Of a DNA stretch of 64,000 nucleotides, positions 24,153 through 35,415 are shown piece after piece; within the stretch, counting starts at the first letter, position 1; each line of letters begins with the position of its first letter. A program made the position numbers and the translations under genes. This DNA is from Valencia hispanica (lineage: Eukaryota > Chordata > Actinopteri > Cyprinodontiformes > Valenciidae), in assembly GCA_963556495.2 (NCBI GenBank), contig OY747716.1, positions 11,794,571 to 11,858,570 on the forward strand, in the 5' to 3' direction. The notes beneath the pieces are model-generated. The model saw nothing but the letters and a program-made list of their open reading frames with translations, was not told the origin of the DNA and made no database searches.

Positions 24153-24439
24153 GCTTGGGGATAAGCAGGGAGGGAGGGATGGATGAGCCAGCTGAATGGC
24201 AGTGCACAGCAACAGGTTGGGAAGGAGCATCAAGCTGATTATTATCTGATGCCCCTTAGAATCCTGTATTTCTTCACATTTACAGGACAAGAATCCGGCA
24301 GAGATGAAGTCAGAGGGCACATGTCCCAGAGCTGAGTCCTCTGATGACAATAAATCCAAACACATGTCGGCATTACGGAGCACATGTACCTTGCTGATTG
24401 CTTACCCCATTCCAAGCACACACATACACATTCCATTCC

Positions 24440-25300
24440 CACCCCTTCACGTCATGTATTTGGCCCCTGGAGCAGATCCGCCCCACACTCACCTCCTGAG
24501 CAACAAGGGACGAGATGCGGACAGCCCTTCTGACCCTGGCGTTCCTACCCCCCTCCTGGGGGAGGCTGTCTCGCCCACTCAGCGACAACTCGCTCATCTG
24601 ATCGGCCCAGGAGTTCCGGCCCACGGGCACGGCCACGTCCCGCCGGGTTTCCCCCATCCCTCCCCAGCTGCCCCCCCGTGCCCGGCCGCCATCCACGCTG
24701 CCCCGTCCTGCCACTCCGTCGGCCGTCCTCCCCCCTCCGCTCTCACCCAGAGACGGAAAGGGCGAAGGTGGCACCACAATTGGCACCGCCGGCACCGTCA
24801 CTTTGCCCACGAGGCCACTCTTCGTCACCCCTTCTACGCCTCCTCCTCCTCCTCCCTTGGGGACCTCACTGTTACTTATCAGCCTCCAGTCCTTCAGCAG
24901 AGTTTGGGCTCCCAAGTCTTGTGCCTCTGTTTGTTCTCAGTCTTTGCCCACCTTTATCAGTCTGTCACTCTGGCTTTCTCCTCCTTCGTTTCTCGTCCAT
25001 CTTTTATGTTCTGTCAAACCCGGTCTGGGCTTCAGCGAGTCTCCAGACGCTGGCAGAGAAACCCGGTTCCCATCAGATTCACAGCTGTAGCCGGTCTGAC
25101 GGAGCGCTCAGACAAACTGCTGCTGCTGCTGCTGCTGTGGAGACTTCCCTCCGTTCAGCACTTTCCCTCGCCCCCACTCCCTCCCTGCTCTGCTTCTCTG
25201 TTTCAGCTCTCTCACTCCTGGTCTACTCAGAATCTCTCTCACTCTGGTTTTGTAACAACCCCCCTCTCTATCTCTCTCTCCCATCAGAATTTGGACTCCG
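24440..25300 (-). promoter_or_regulatory. CpG-rich block and putative 5' UTR of a minus-strand gene
   Basis: 24440-24860 is dense in CpG against an AT-rich, CpG-poor surround. Read on the minus strand, 25300-24660 looks like a 5' leader: G/A-rich, a (CAG)6-7 tract near 25125 and two short upstream ATG frames, followed by the good-context ATG at 24657. Vertebrate promoters commonly lie in such CpG islands. The transcription start is not pinpointed. Plus-strand frames here (380 and 212 codons) are Pro/Ser-rich composition artefacts. Confidence 0.5.
24493..24657 (-). CDS. Candidate first coding exon of an unidentified host gene (55 codons, partial)
   Basis: The ATG at 24657 has G at -3 and G at +4. 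The 55-codon frame begins MGETRRDVAVPVGRN and ends ARVRRAVRISSLVAQE. It stops exactly (phase 0) at a textbook splice donor, CAGGAG/GTGAGTGT, whose GT is at 24492-24491. The frame is also open upstream as far as about 24940 without another ATG. The peptide is Arg/Ser/Glu-rich with no signal peptide or membrane segment. I do not recognise the protein. If real, later exons lie at lower coordinates, perhaps outside the window, and the left part of this window would be its intron. It could also be a chance frame in a CpG island. Confidence 0.45.
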
Positions 25301-25446
25301 AAGGAAATCCCTTTAGTTCGGTTTCAATAACCCTTCTCTCACATTTCAAGCTTTGCTTCCTCTGTTCTTTCTTTTCTTCATTTTATTCTTGCTTTTCTTT
25401 CTTTTTTTATTTTAATAGTTTTCTGCTAACTCGACAACAGGTCTGA

Positions 25447-25965
25447 CATACGAGCCTAATGCACCACCATGAAATAATACAGTTGGACTAAGCTTCAAAT
25501 GTGCGTCAATCCAACACCAGATCTTTGTCGAAAGGTTCAAAAGCAGTAATAAATGTAATACATGTGCTGACATTTCCTTCTTATAGATCATACTGTATAT
25601 AAGAAAGAAATATATATAATACAGAAAATGTACTCAGTTTTATCCCTTTGAGCTTTCAGCCTCTATCTGTTATGGAAAATAGTGGATTTAAAAATGCTGG
25701 CAGCCTTCAAGAAATCAGTTTTAGTAATGATAGTTGAGCTAACCGCTAACATAAAATGCTTAACACAGCTTTAAACGTCCTTGTAATTGCATCTGTGTTA
25801 AATTAACATATTGTCAATGCGAGAAAGGGAAAGAGAGTGAGACTTTCAGATGATAACAGGAAGGCAGAGTACATCAAAGCAGCTCTTTCTTATCTGTTAA
25901 AACGTTCGTTGTTTGTTTTGAAATGAGTTAGATTTGGACATTTTGGTCATGTTTTGGACACCTGT
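25447..25965. other. Unassigned AT-rich sequence
   Basis: No feature recognised. Confidence 0.4.
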
Positions 25966-25969
25966 GTTA

Positions 25970-26475
25970 GGGTCAAGGATGGAGTACTTGAGTTCTGGAC
26001 TCGGACCCGTTTAAGTCACGACTTGTGACTTGACTCGAGCAGCACGCCGATGACTTCCAATGTTAGGACTTAAACTTGGACTCCAACATGTGAAATTGCT
26101 ATTGTTGGATGCAGCATGTTAGTTTGTTATATTAGGTCAGATTATTAGATAAATTTAATAACAACTTACCAAAGCTTTTGTAAGTGTATGGGCGACATGT
26201 TTATTGTTTGTTTTCAATGTTATTTTAAGCATGTTTTATTATTTTGCATATGCTACTGTGTTAACTTGGTTTACTTTATTTAAAGATAAAATGTACTTAG
26301 TACCCCCACGCTATCACCGTGTATGGCTGCAATCACTCTAGTCCTAAAATCTACACTCTGCTCCCTTATTTTTGACTTGCTCTCAGGTGATAATGACTTG
26401 ACTTGAACTGGAAGATTCTTTTTGGGACTTGCACTCGACTTGGAGTAATCTTATGTGACTTGGATTGGACTGTTA
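25970..26475. repeat. GACTTG/ACTCG-rich MITE-like repeat
   Basis: Both edges are built from gacttg/actcg/ggactc motifs (25990-26110 and 26370-26470) around an AT-rich centre. This is a repeat type seen widely in fish. Exact ends and target duplication are not resolved. Confidence 0.5.
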
Positions 26476-26509
26476 CTTACTGCTTCTATAAAAATGAAAT
26501 GCTTTGATT

Positions 26510-26872
26510 TTCCACAACTCAGGATCCAACCAGGTCCTAATGTTACACTTGATAAATTATTAATACCGTTTTAAATAAAAAGCAGTGCTTGTGAATGCTT
26601 TACAGTCCCAATCTAATCTGATCTCTCATACGCACCCAGCGGCTCTGGAAAAAACAGGAGTTAGAATGCTTACAGCAGCATTTGCACCACCCGGCGATAT
26701 TAAAGAGTGTTAAATTAAAAGAATTGAATTGGAGAGCCGTATCAGCCGTGAATGCAGCTCTACGTGGCTCACCGACCAACACTTACACTCCATGATCAGT
26801 GATATCAAATTAAACAGTGGGAGGTTAACATAAGTGAGCTGATGCTGATCTAACATTTGATCTTTTTTTTTC
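26510..26872. other. Unassigned sequence
   Basis: No gene seen. It ends in a T-run just before the TTAA target of the next element. Confidence 0.4.
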
Positions 26873-26876
26873 TTAA

Positions 26877-27243
26877 AGAGGACATATTATGCCTCTTTTT
26901 AAACAAGTTATAACAGGTCTATGGTCTGTACAAAACATGTTAATCAAGTTCTTTGCGCAAAATCACTCTGACATAAACCGATCTCAGGCATGGCATGAAT
27001 CTGGAATGGGTGGGCAGGGTTTTAGAGGTGCGGGGCGGTTATATGCAAACTGTGATGTCACAATAAGAAACATTTTCAAACGGTTTGTTGAAGCAAAATA
27101 ATTCTCTCGGCATCAATTTGCAAAATAAATATATATGGATAGTTTTTATTCATGTTTGGAGTGTTTATAGAGGCAGCAGAGACCGGAATGGCAACACAAA
27201 AGGATGAAGAAAAAAAAAGATTAATTTGCATAATATATCCCCT
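26877..27243. mobile_element. TTAA-flanked MITE, 367 bp
   Basis: The left end AGAGGACATATTATGC and right-end reverse complement AGGGGATATATTATGC are terminal inverted repeats. TTAA flanks both sides (26873-26876 and 27244-27247), as in piggyBac- or Kolobok-mobilised elements. There is no transposase. Confidence 0.85.
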
Positions 27244-27247
27244 TTAA

Positions 27248-27990
27248 ATGAGAGAGGCGTAAAACTAAACTAGTTCCATAGTTGTAAATATGATGGCCAC
27301 TACGTCTTCACTGGTTGCAGGTCTCCATGAGTCAACCTCTAGCTCACGATGAAGACAGCCCTTCTTTATTTTGACTGCTCTCTCTTACAGTGGTGTGAGG
27401 CAAAATCCCAATTGTCGCATCTTTATATGCAACACAATACAAAATAACACAGCGTCCTACTTTCTACACTCACTGTAATTTCGAGTTGATATTTCCATTG
27501 AAAATCCAATCAGTGGTGGTTCTGTCTCCAGCTGCAGCAGCAACAACAGTAAGCAGCAATAAATGGCAACAGCGAATGATATTTTGCGAGCTCATTTGCC
27601 CCAACAGCTGACAAAAGGACTTACTGAGTAAGTCCCGAAAACGATGAAAAGTTGTCTGCTCCTACTTTCTGTGACTCGCTACCCCCCCTTCCCACACGCC
27701 CCACCCGTCATCCGTAGTTTAAATCTCAGTGTGTCAGCGCTAATTGCTGCGCCGCATAGCAAACGTCATCCCTCGCTCCGTCCGTCCATCCATCCAGTCT
27801 CTCCTTACAGCCTCCTAATACATGTCACCATCCACTCATCCCCTTCTGTTCCCCTCTCATTACTAAACACCCAGCTGGATTAGAGCGCTTGTAGGAGGGA
27901 ATGTTTTACACTCTGGACCAGGACTGCACAAGCACAGCTTTCTGGCTCTGAACGTCCCTCTTCTTGGGCTTCACCTTTCCATTCCACCCT
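27248..27990. other. Unassigned sequence
   Basis: No firm gene. 27775-27800 has a short ccatcc/gtccgtcc tract. Confidence 0.4.
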
Positions 27991-28722
27991 TTACGGAAAA
28001 GCCACGTGGGTCGAGCGTGTTCTTCACATGGGATCACATGTGGTAGGCTACCTGGTAAACCACAGCGTGTAGCACACATGGACTTCACATGTGTGGTTTT
28101 ACATGGGTTTCACACATTTTTTTTTATTTCACATGTAGGTTTTATATGGAATATAACCTGTTGCACATGTGATTTACATGGTATACCATGAGCTTCACAT
28201 GTAAATCTCTATGGGTTACACAGTTTATTGCCATAAAAACTGTTCCAAATTCACATGAGAAATGTGTGCAAAACACAGGTGGTCTCATGTTTTCTTAAAG
28301 GGGTCCTAGAATTCAAAACTGCATTTATCTTGCTGCTGTTTAATTTAGACAGTTTGGAGTGTCAAATGTACCATCCCAAAAAGTCTGTGCCGTCTCCCAC
28401 CTGCTTTCCAGGCATGCAAATTCTTAATTTTGTAATTGCCACATAGAAACGGGCCAGTCTGGGCAAAGCTCTGATCATATAGGCCTTAGACACACCCCTT
28501 TAGAATTGACATGTCTTTCAGTTCGGCAGTATGTAACTGTTTTTGTTATAGACCTATAAACCCTTTTGTCATAGAGCCGTCGGGACAAACCGGCCAATCA
28601 GCACAGAGTTGATTGTTTAGTAATGAGTGGGCAGGGAAAACCAGTCTTTCCATTGTGGGGCTTTACGACTTGTCACATGTGATTTTGCCCATGTGAAATC
28701 CATGTGGGGGTTTTCTCCGTAA
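27991..28722. mobile_element. CACATGTG-rich MITE with TTACGGA ends
   Basis: Left TTACGGAAAAGCCACG and right-end reverse complement TTACGGAGAAAACCCC. The interior has many cacatgtg/ttcacatg motifs (28010-28260 and 28670-28700), a family trait I know from fish. The centre (from about 28299) does not share this composition and appears to be a second insertion. Confidence 0.7.
28299..28640. mobile_element. Probable nested TTAA MITE
   Basis: Begins TTAAAGGGGTCCTAGAATTC at 28295 inside the CACATGTG element, matching the style of the other TTAAAGGG ends in the window. The matching right end is not found and the right boundary is a guess. Confidence 0.4.
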
Positions 28723-30220
28723 GGGATGCTTTCAAACTTCCAAAATATGTTACAAAAGATTTATCTATCATTGTTCAGGGAAAACGGATCCCTTCCTTTT
28801 ATCGGCGTAACTCAACTCCCTCTCGTGTTCTCCTACAGGAGGATATCCACTACAGAGATTTTATAGTGTATTTGTATTGCATATTACTTCTGAAATCACA
28901 CACTCTGGTCCCTTTTAAAGTGAATAAACTGCACAGACCTACAATAGAGGGCCAGTTCAACATACAAAAATCAATATTTTCCAAGAAAAATATACACATA
29001 ACTGACCACAGCAGTAACTACATGACAGACGTCAAAAAGCAGCTGAATATGCGATGGGGCGCTGACGATGGGATTTGCGTCATATACGGTCTTTAACCAC
29101 TGACATTCATCATATTGATTTGTTGGGAGCCTATTTCCAAGCCAGAAGCTTATGATTCATGGTAAATGATGGTAGCTTCTACTGACCTAGATTATGTAGG
29201 TAGAGGTGTACGAGGCCGTATGTGAGAAAAGGGGACAAAGAGTTAGCACAATGCTTCCTTTCTATACTTGATTCCTAAAATAAATTAACTGGAATACAGT
29301 CACACTCAACAGGAGTTCAATCAATTTTTTTCTTTTCTTTTCTGCAGAATCAGCCAAAAAAAGATAAATACAAAAAAAAAAAGAGGAAAAAGCCTGCAAT
29401 GACCTAAAATTATTCCTTGATGAATCTCTAAGAGGAATGAGTCTCATTACCAGACCCAAACTGTTTCAGGCAGAACTGAGTCTGAGACACTGACAAGTAC
29501 GGGTAATTATCCGCAGCGAGCGATATGTAACACGCTTGCCCAGGCTATATGAGTGGGGACCACAGTGCACTTACTGTAGCTTAGAGCAATGCAGGAATAC
29601 TTAGAGTACAAACGATGCAAGCACACTCTTACTATATGGTGGGTTTTCAAGGCACTCAAACTTATACTCCCCTCTCCACATGATTGCTGAACGCGTCGCC
29701 CAGAGGAAGATCGATAACAGCAGAATCTCTAAAACAGACGCATCTCTATTTCTTCAGTGAGAGAAAGCTGGAAAACAAATGCATTTACAGAGAAAAGAGT
29801 CATAAAACCTAACAGTGAGCCTGGATACTGAAGACATACCATGCAAACATGGTAAAAAAACAACAAAAAAACACATTCTTTCTGTTTTATTCTGTCCAAG
29901 ATTAAAAAGAAATAAACTGAATCTTCCTGTCTTCATGAAAGAAAAATTAAATGCATGTCTTTAAATTAAATGCATGTAAACTATGTATTACATAGTCGTT
30001 AATTACTTGCCAAAACTAAACAAAACCTCAATGGTTTTGTGTGAGAAGGCAGGAAATAGGGAAATAAGGGAGAATAGCAGCAAGGCACTGATGATGAAGT
30101 TGACGAATAACTCATCAGCAACAGTGGGAGCAGCTGTATACAGTAAAAGCAGGACTTCTAACAGGTTGGTGCTTTGGAGCAAACAGCTGTAATGCTAATG
30201 CACTGCATTGTATCTTCAAA
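28723..30220. other. Unassigned AT-rich sequence
   Basis: A 130-codon plus frame at 28704-29096 overlaps the MITE end and has no domain. No other feature is supported. Confidence 0.4.
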
Positions 30221-30224
30221 GAGT

Positions 30225-30440
30225 CATCATGGATGGTGATGCTGTGGGCAGGAAGGATCTCCATTAGCGGTCAGTCTTCCAGCAAATCTGAAGAAGCCTC
30301 TGACTGAACACCACACTATGACAGTCTCCTGACTGTCATGGCATGCTAACAGCTCAATATCCAGGTGGCAGAGATGATTTTTCACACTAGCATGTCCTGG
30401 ATGTTGGCAAGGACTGCTAATCCACCTCATTTGCTTTTGC
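30225..30440 (-). mobile_element. CR1-type LINE 3' UTR fragment
   Basis: tgctgtgggcaggaaggat and gaagaagcctctgactga match 8085-8180 in the LINE at 7996-9588. Non-coding. Confidence 0.75.
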
Positions 30441-30444
30441 CGCT

Positions 30445-31440
30445 CCTCTTCTAATCACTTTCTGGTCGTATGGTTAAAAAGAATCTGGAGTCGGGGATAT
30501 GATCGTTGCCCATTATGATCAATGGAAGAGATGATGTGAACTTCCTACTTCTTTCTCTGCACTTTGGTCCTGCTCTGCATCTACGAAGCCTCCGTTTCAA
30601 TTCCTCTAGGATTTGGGGTCATAGACAGGTAGTGTTTGAGATTTGGGGACACAAATCAGGTGCTCCTGGTTCTAAGTAAAAAAGAACAAAAAGTACCTTG
30701 TTTCTATAGTTGCGGATCATAACAGCTTTCCAAAGGTAAAAGAGCAAGAGCAAAAATCCATCAAATTGCACAGCATCCAAACCCAAACATAACTGTCCAA
30801 TAAAGCAACGGCTCAACCCCAAATATGATGAGCAAAGGTCTACAAAAAGAACAAATCAGAACTAACGTAACAGAGCTACTCCAACATGTTGCAGCCACTA
30901 TTCTCTTTGCTCATCTTTCTATTTCGAGTTCATGACATACTTTCCGAAGAAACTCGTGTTTTTCTCTGTATAAGATAAAAACAGGATTATTAGGATGATC
31001 AAGAGAGCTAGATCAGTAATTGGTTTATCCTCAGACACACTAGAGGTCACTGCAATTAGGAGAATGAGGTAAAAACGGAAAGTAGTGCTGTTCTCTGAAC
31101 CTCATCCATCACATGATGTTTTAAAGAACTAAGGAGATCATTCAGTGAATTAGTTGGGATGCCTCAATGCTCCAGTGAGGGACTGAGAAGTCCCTTTGTG
31201 CTTGCCGTGGTCAGATACACTGATACATTCGGTTAGATACAGAATTTTGCACACAGTTTTTTATTAGTGACTGTCTGCTTTTAATTTGGTTTAAATACCA
31301 TATTATATGTTTTTTTAATTCATGTTGGAGTGGTGTTGATAGTGTGTTGATGTCTTTGTTTTAATCTGATGGTAAAGACATGGAATAAATAAAGTTATAT
31401 TAATCAACAAAATATAATTTGTAAGCCATTATGAGATGCT
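30445..31440. other. Unassigned sequence
   Basis: No gene or repeat recognised. Confidence 0.4.
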
Positions 31441-31444
31441 TAGA

Positions 31445-31700
31445 AGGATTCGCCATGGGAGACAACTTGTCTCTCCAAAAGAACAAGACAGCATTGGTTG
31501 CATTGGTAAGCCCAAAGCATCTGGAACTGTGACCTTTTTCCATATAAAACAAAGTGGAAATATTTGGCTAACGTGAACAAACTAGCGTTGGGACAAAAAC
31601 AAACACCAGACATGGAAAGCTCGGTGGTGGAGGGCTAATGATTTGGGCTGTTTTGTACTCAGGGCATGGGACTCCTTACAATCGAACTTCAACAAACTTC
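31445..31700 (+). pseudogene. Tc1/mariner-like transposase relic
   Basis: Around 31618 the plus strand reads KLGGGGLMIWAVLYSGHG. This is the conserved 'GGGxLMIWGCF' region between the first and second catalytic Asp of Tc1-type transposases. Upstream, agaacaagacagcattgg and caacttgtctctccaaaag resemble the same family. It is heavily decayed with no ends visible. Confidence 0.6.
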
Positions 31701-31866
31701 TCCGCATCCTAGTGTGTCCTTAAGTAAAATTTAAGGTCCGTTTTTAAACACCAGAGGTCTGGTCGAAACTGAGTGCTGGAGCATGACAATAGACCCAAAA
31801 AGCAGCACATTTAGAGCAGGCACTGCGAAAAAAGAAAGGAATCAGAGTGTTGAGAATTTCTAAAAG

Positions 31867-32227
31867 TTAAAGGGGCCATATGGAATTTTCTAAAATTTAA
31901 ACACGCGACTGACACCTGTGGCCAAAAAACAGAACTGCTCTTCCATTCTGCTCGCTCTCGCAGCGCGCGCTCCTACGCCGGTCGGTCTCAATCTTCAATC
32001 TTTTTCGAGCACTTGTCAGGGGTTTAACTATTTTAGTCTTATGTGGAGTTACTGTTGGTGTCAAAGTTGTCCTTGGTCTCTTCTGTGTATTCACACAATC
32101 CATTTAACTGCTTGCGAGTGCTGACTAGTGGTGGTGGCAGAGTGATCTGAAGCATTTAACACGAACACGCTTGACGTCACATCTGCAGACAACCTCTTCA
32201 TATCGCTCAGACTATACAATCCTTTAA
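31867..32227. mobile_element. Probable TTAA-bounded MITE pair junction
   Basis: TTAAAGGGGCCATATGG starts at 31867, and at 32220 atcctttaaagggattc puts a right-end-like CCTTTAA directly against a new TTAAAGGGATTCTAG start (32224). This suggests two neighbouring TTAA elements. The right end of the second is not found. Confidence 0.4.
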
Positions 32228-32449
32228 AGGGATTCTAGAACAACATTAATGACAATTGGAAACTAATCTTTGACCCTCTATATAGCATATGCAACTTTGT
32301 TGGGGCTGAAAATAGCCCAAAAGCCCTGATAAATGGCCATATACAACCCCATAATAAAGCACTACAATGGAATGAAGTTTTTCCCGCTCACTCGGGCAGG
32401 AACGAGCTGCGAGCTGATTGGCTGATTTACCCCGATGTCTCTATGACGC

Positions 32450-33535
32450 TGTCTGAAGCTAGAAACTCTGTGTACAGCTATGTACAGTATCCGGTTAACT
32501 CAGAATAGGCTAGCTATGGATCTATCTGGCATTCAACCAACATTCTTCTTTGTTGTGTTCCTCTCGTCCAACAAGGTCGTTAGCAGTAGCTCGGGCTAGG
32601 GTTGTTCGGTGCATTACACTGTTTCTGTAGTTTGTCTTAACTTTGGAAACATCATATATTACAAGGTAATATGTCATATATTGTAGCTTATTCCAGGTTG
32701 CGAGGGTCAAATTAGTTTTCCTTAAAATGTAAAGTCTCAGAATTGGAAAAAAAAAGAAAGGCTGGGGCTCTTTTTACCACAATTGTGACAATGTAACGTT
32801 TTCTCGTCAACCTGATTTTGTCCGAAAACCACAAACCCCCGCTGGTCCATCAGAACTGACAGTAAATCCATCCTCCATTTCGAATGGATCTCTACATGTC
32901 TTTGATCTGCGACGCTTCATAAATAATACACCCCACAGCAATGCCGACCTGCATGTCAACACGGGGTTGCTGCTTTGATGGATGCTGGTAAGTGTGACCC
33001 TTGGTGCCTTTGTAGATACAGTATGAAGGGTAACACTGCAGTACAGAAAAAGACCTTAGTATATGATCGTGTAATTCTGTATTAAAGGAAGTGCAACCCT
33101 GTTGGTGTCCTGGTCATTTCAAAATGAGCTCCTACGCATCTGCATCTTTTTTCTTCACCCCTGGTTGGGAATTCTGTAAACCGGACCATAATTAGAGAAA
33201 GAAGACATCAGAGCATTTCCATCTATAGGCATAATTATGGTATTTTAGCTGCTGCTTTTCTTTGCTTATTTGAGTCATGAAGAGCAGGACGCCAGTACAT
33301 GTTCTGCTCTTCATCATTTTAATATTCAACCAGCCTGATAAAAAAGTTCAGTCTGTGGTCGACACACATTCCTAGGAGAAACAGACTGCAGTGGATGTAG
33401 GGACTCTACAGGATAGAAAAATACAAAGTAGTGCATAAGTGGAAGGAAAATTACTTTCATGGTTTTCAAAGATTTTTTAAAATCTCTCACCAGGTTTGCT
33501 GTACACCCTGAAGAAAAGCCTTCACATAACAGCAT
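32450..33535. other. Unassigned sequence
   Basis: No gene recognised. Confidence 0.4.
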
Positions 33536-33878
33536 TTTTATCGATTATGTGATTTCATTATTGGATAAATCGAGAAAATCGGAAAAGAAATTCACCAATG
33601 CACTCCAAGGGTTTCAGTAGTTCAAAGTGATGTGAGCCCGCCCAAGGTCTACCTTCATGTTTTACAGTGTGCGTTTATTTGGACTTTGAATTCAGGTAAA
33701 CTCCGACAAAGGATGATTAAAATAAAAGCAAGTTTTAAAAATATTTTCTGTCATTTTAAATTTCTTTTCAGGAATAGAAAGGGAGGAAAAAAATAAAATC
33801 AATTAAAAATCGGAAATTGGATTTGGCACCACACAAATCGTAGATTTGATTTTTTTAAGCCATATCACCCAGCCCTAC
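33536..33878. mobile_element. hAT-like MITE relic (right end only)
   Basis: The block ends with atatcacccagccctac, whose reverse complement resembles the TAGGGCTGGGYGATAT end of a widespread hAT-type MITE. The interior has repeated aaatcg motifs typical of it. The left end is missing. Confidence 0.45.
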
Positions 33879-34102
33879 CTGCAACTCTAAACTTAAAATA
33901 AAAGTGAGGTTTATATATGGAAAGTGCGGCTTAAAACAATGTTCACATGAGGTACTACCAACAACGACTACCTGGGCCTCGCCATACTGGAATCCCGACT
34001 TATCCAACTATGTAACTGAAACGCTGTTTACTTGGGTGTGACATCAAACCGATCTCCAAGTTCTGACTTCTGAGGTAACTGAAACGCATAATCAGACCAG
34101 GG

Positions 34103-34160
34103 ATCTGCAACCTGCAGCTCCAGAGCCACATCTGGCTCTTTAGTCCCCCCAGAGAGGCTC
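34103..34160 (+). mobile_element. hAT-type end fragment
   Basis: CAGGGATCTGCAACCTGCAG followed by ctccagagccacatctggctc resembles the end of a vertebrate hAT family. No partner end is found. Confidence 0.45.
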
Positions 34161-34199
34161 TTCATAACTTTGGCTAAAAAGGATAAAGCACAGAGAAAT

Positions 34200-35270
34200 A
34201 TCAGAACCAGGAGTTTTAGCTTGACACGCTAACAGCATAAAGACAGTGAGCATTTTATCTCACATATTTTTAAATCTATAAGGTAAAAAAATGCTGGATC
34301 TAGTCATTTCTGCTGGGTTTTTTCACAGGGGAATGTTCATGGGCATCTCAGTTTATTAAATACAAATATTATCAAGGGTACAAGACTACGTCAATGCATT
34401 AAAAAAAGATAGATGAAAAGTGAAAATTGTTCTGGATCTACTTTCTCTAACTCAGAAAATATGAGGGCTGTCAATGTGATTCACCAGGAGGCCTCGGTGA
34501 ACAATCAGAGATTTTCTTGCATGTGCAATAATCTGTCTAGGAGGTGTGAAAATGTAAAAAAAAAAGAAAATAGCACAATTTTGCAAGCTCTTAATTTAAA
34601 CTTGGTACACTAAAACAAACAGCAAAATGTTTTTTTTTTAATTCCTAATTTGTGAGCATCAGGAGTGTCTGAAAAATATAAACACAAGGCTCATGTCTCT
34701 ACGTCGAATCAATTAGGTGATGTGAAGATACGAAAATATATCCTGTTAAAGACTCCCTGCTCGGATTTTTAGGTAAATAACTATTGCTGGCCAACTCACT
34801 GCGTGTTGACTTCTTGTTGCTTTGGGTTGATTCGCCAGAAATCTGCAACTGCCACTTCAATAATGGTCAGGATCCCAACATAGAAGGCTACATTTTGATG
34901 TAGAATTTATGTAGAAAGAGTGAAAAATGAGCGAGTGAGCGGATTATGTTCGGGTAGGCTCACAAGATTCAAAAAGCGAGAGTCTACCACTCAAGCTTGT
35001 GTCATCAGGTTGCAAAATGCATCTTCTTTCTTTATTTTTCATAAATTTGAAATTTTTTACTCAAGTTTTCATTCAAGTTTTATTGTCTTGTAAAAGTTAG
35101 GAGTTTTTCTTTGTTGTAAAACTTATAGTTACAATTATTTTTATTTGTTCTTTAATAATAAAACATGAGCAATTTATACGGTAAGTTTGCTTTTCTTCTC
35201 CAAAGGGTCGTGTATGTTTATGTTTCTAGACAAATTTTATTTACGTGGGCAAAATTGGCTCTTTGTAAAG
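34200..35270. other. Unassigned AT-rich sequence
   Basis: No gene recognised. Confidence 0.4.
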
Positions 35271-35279
35271 AGCCATTTC

Positions 35280-35415
35280 TTGTGCTTCACAATTATGCAC
35301 TACTATCTGTTGACCTATTACATACAATTTCTATAAAACACACTTAAGTTTTTGGTTCTATTGTGACAAAGTCTCAGAAAGTTAAAAGGGGAAATGAATA
35401 CTTTTTGCATGGCAA
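35280..35415 (+). mobile_element. Tc1-like element, 3' end fragment
   Basis: cttcacaattatgcac, then ttctattgtgacaaagtc and gaatactttttgcatgg match the terminal region of the Tc1-like family whose other end (acagcgccttgcgaaagtc) is at 49150. Truncated to the left. Confidence 0.65.

Noticed and set aside
24304..25446. 380-codon plus-strand frame across the CpG block
   Set aside because: Ser/Pro/Leu-rich composition, no domain, and it runs through what looks like 5' leader on the other strand.
28704..29096. 130-codon plus-strand frame
   Set aside because: It overlaps a MITE end, has no domain, and its composition is typical of chance frames.
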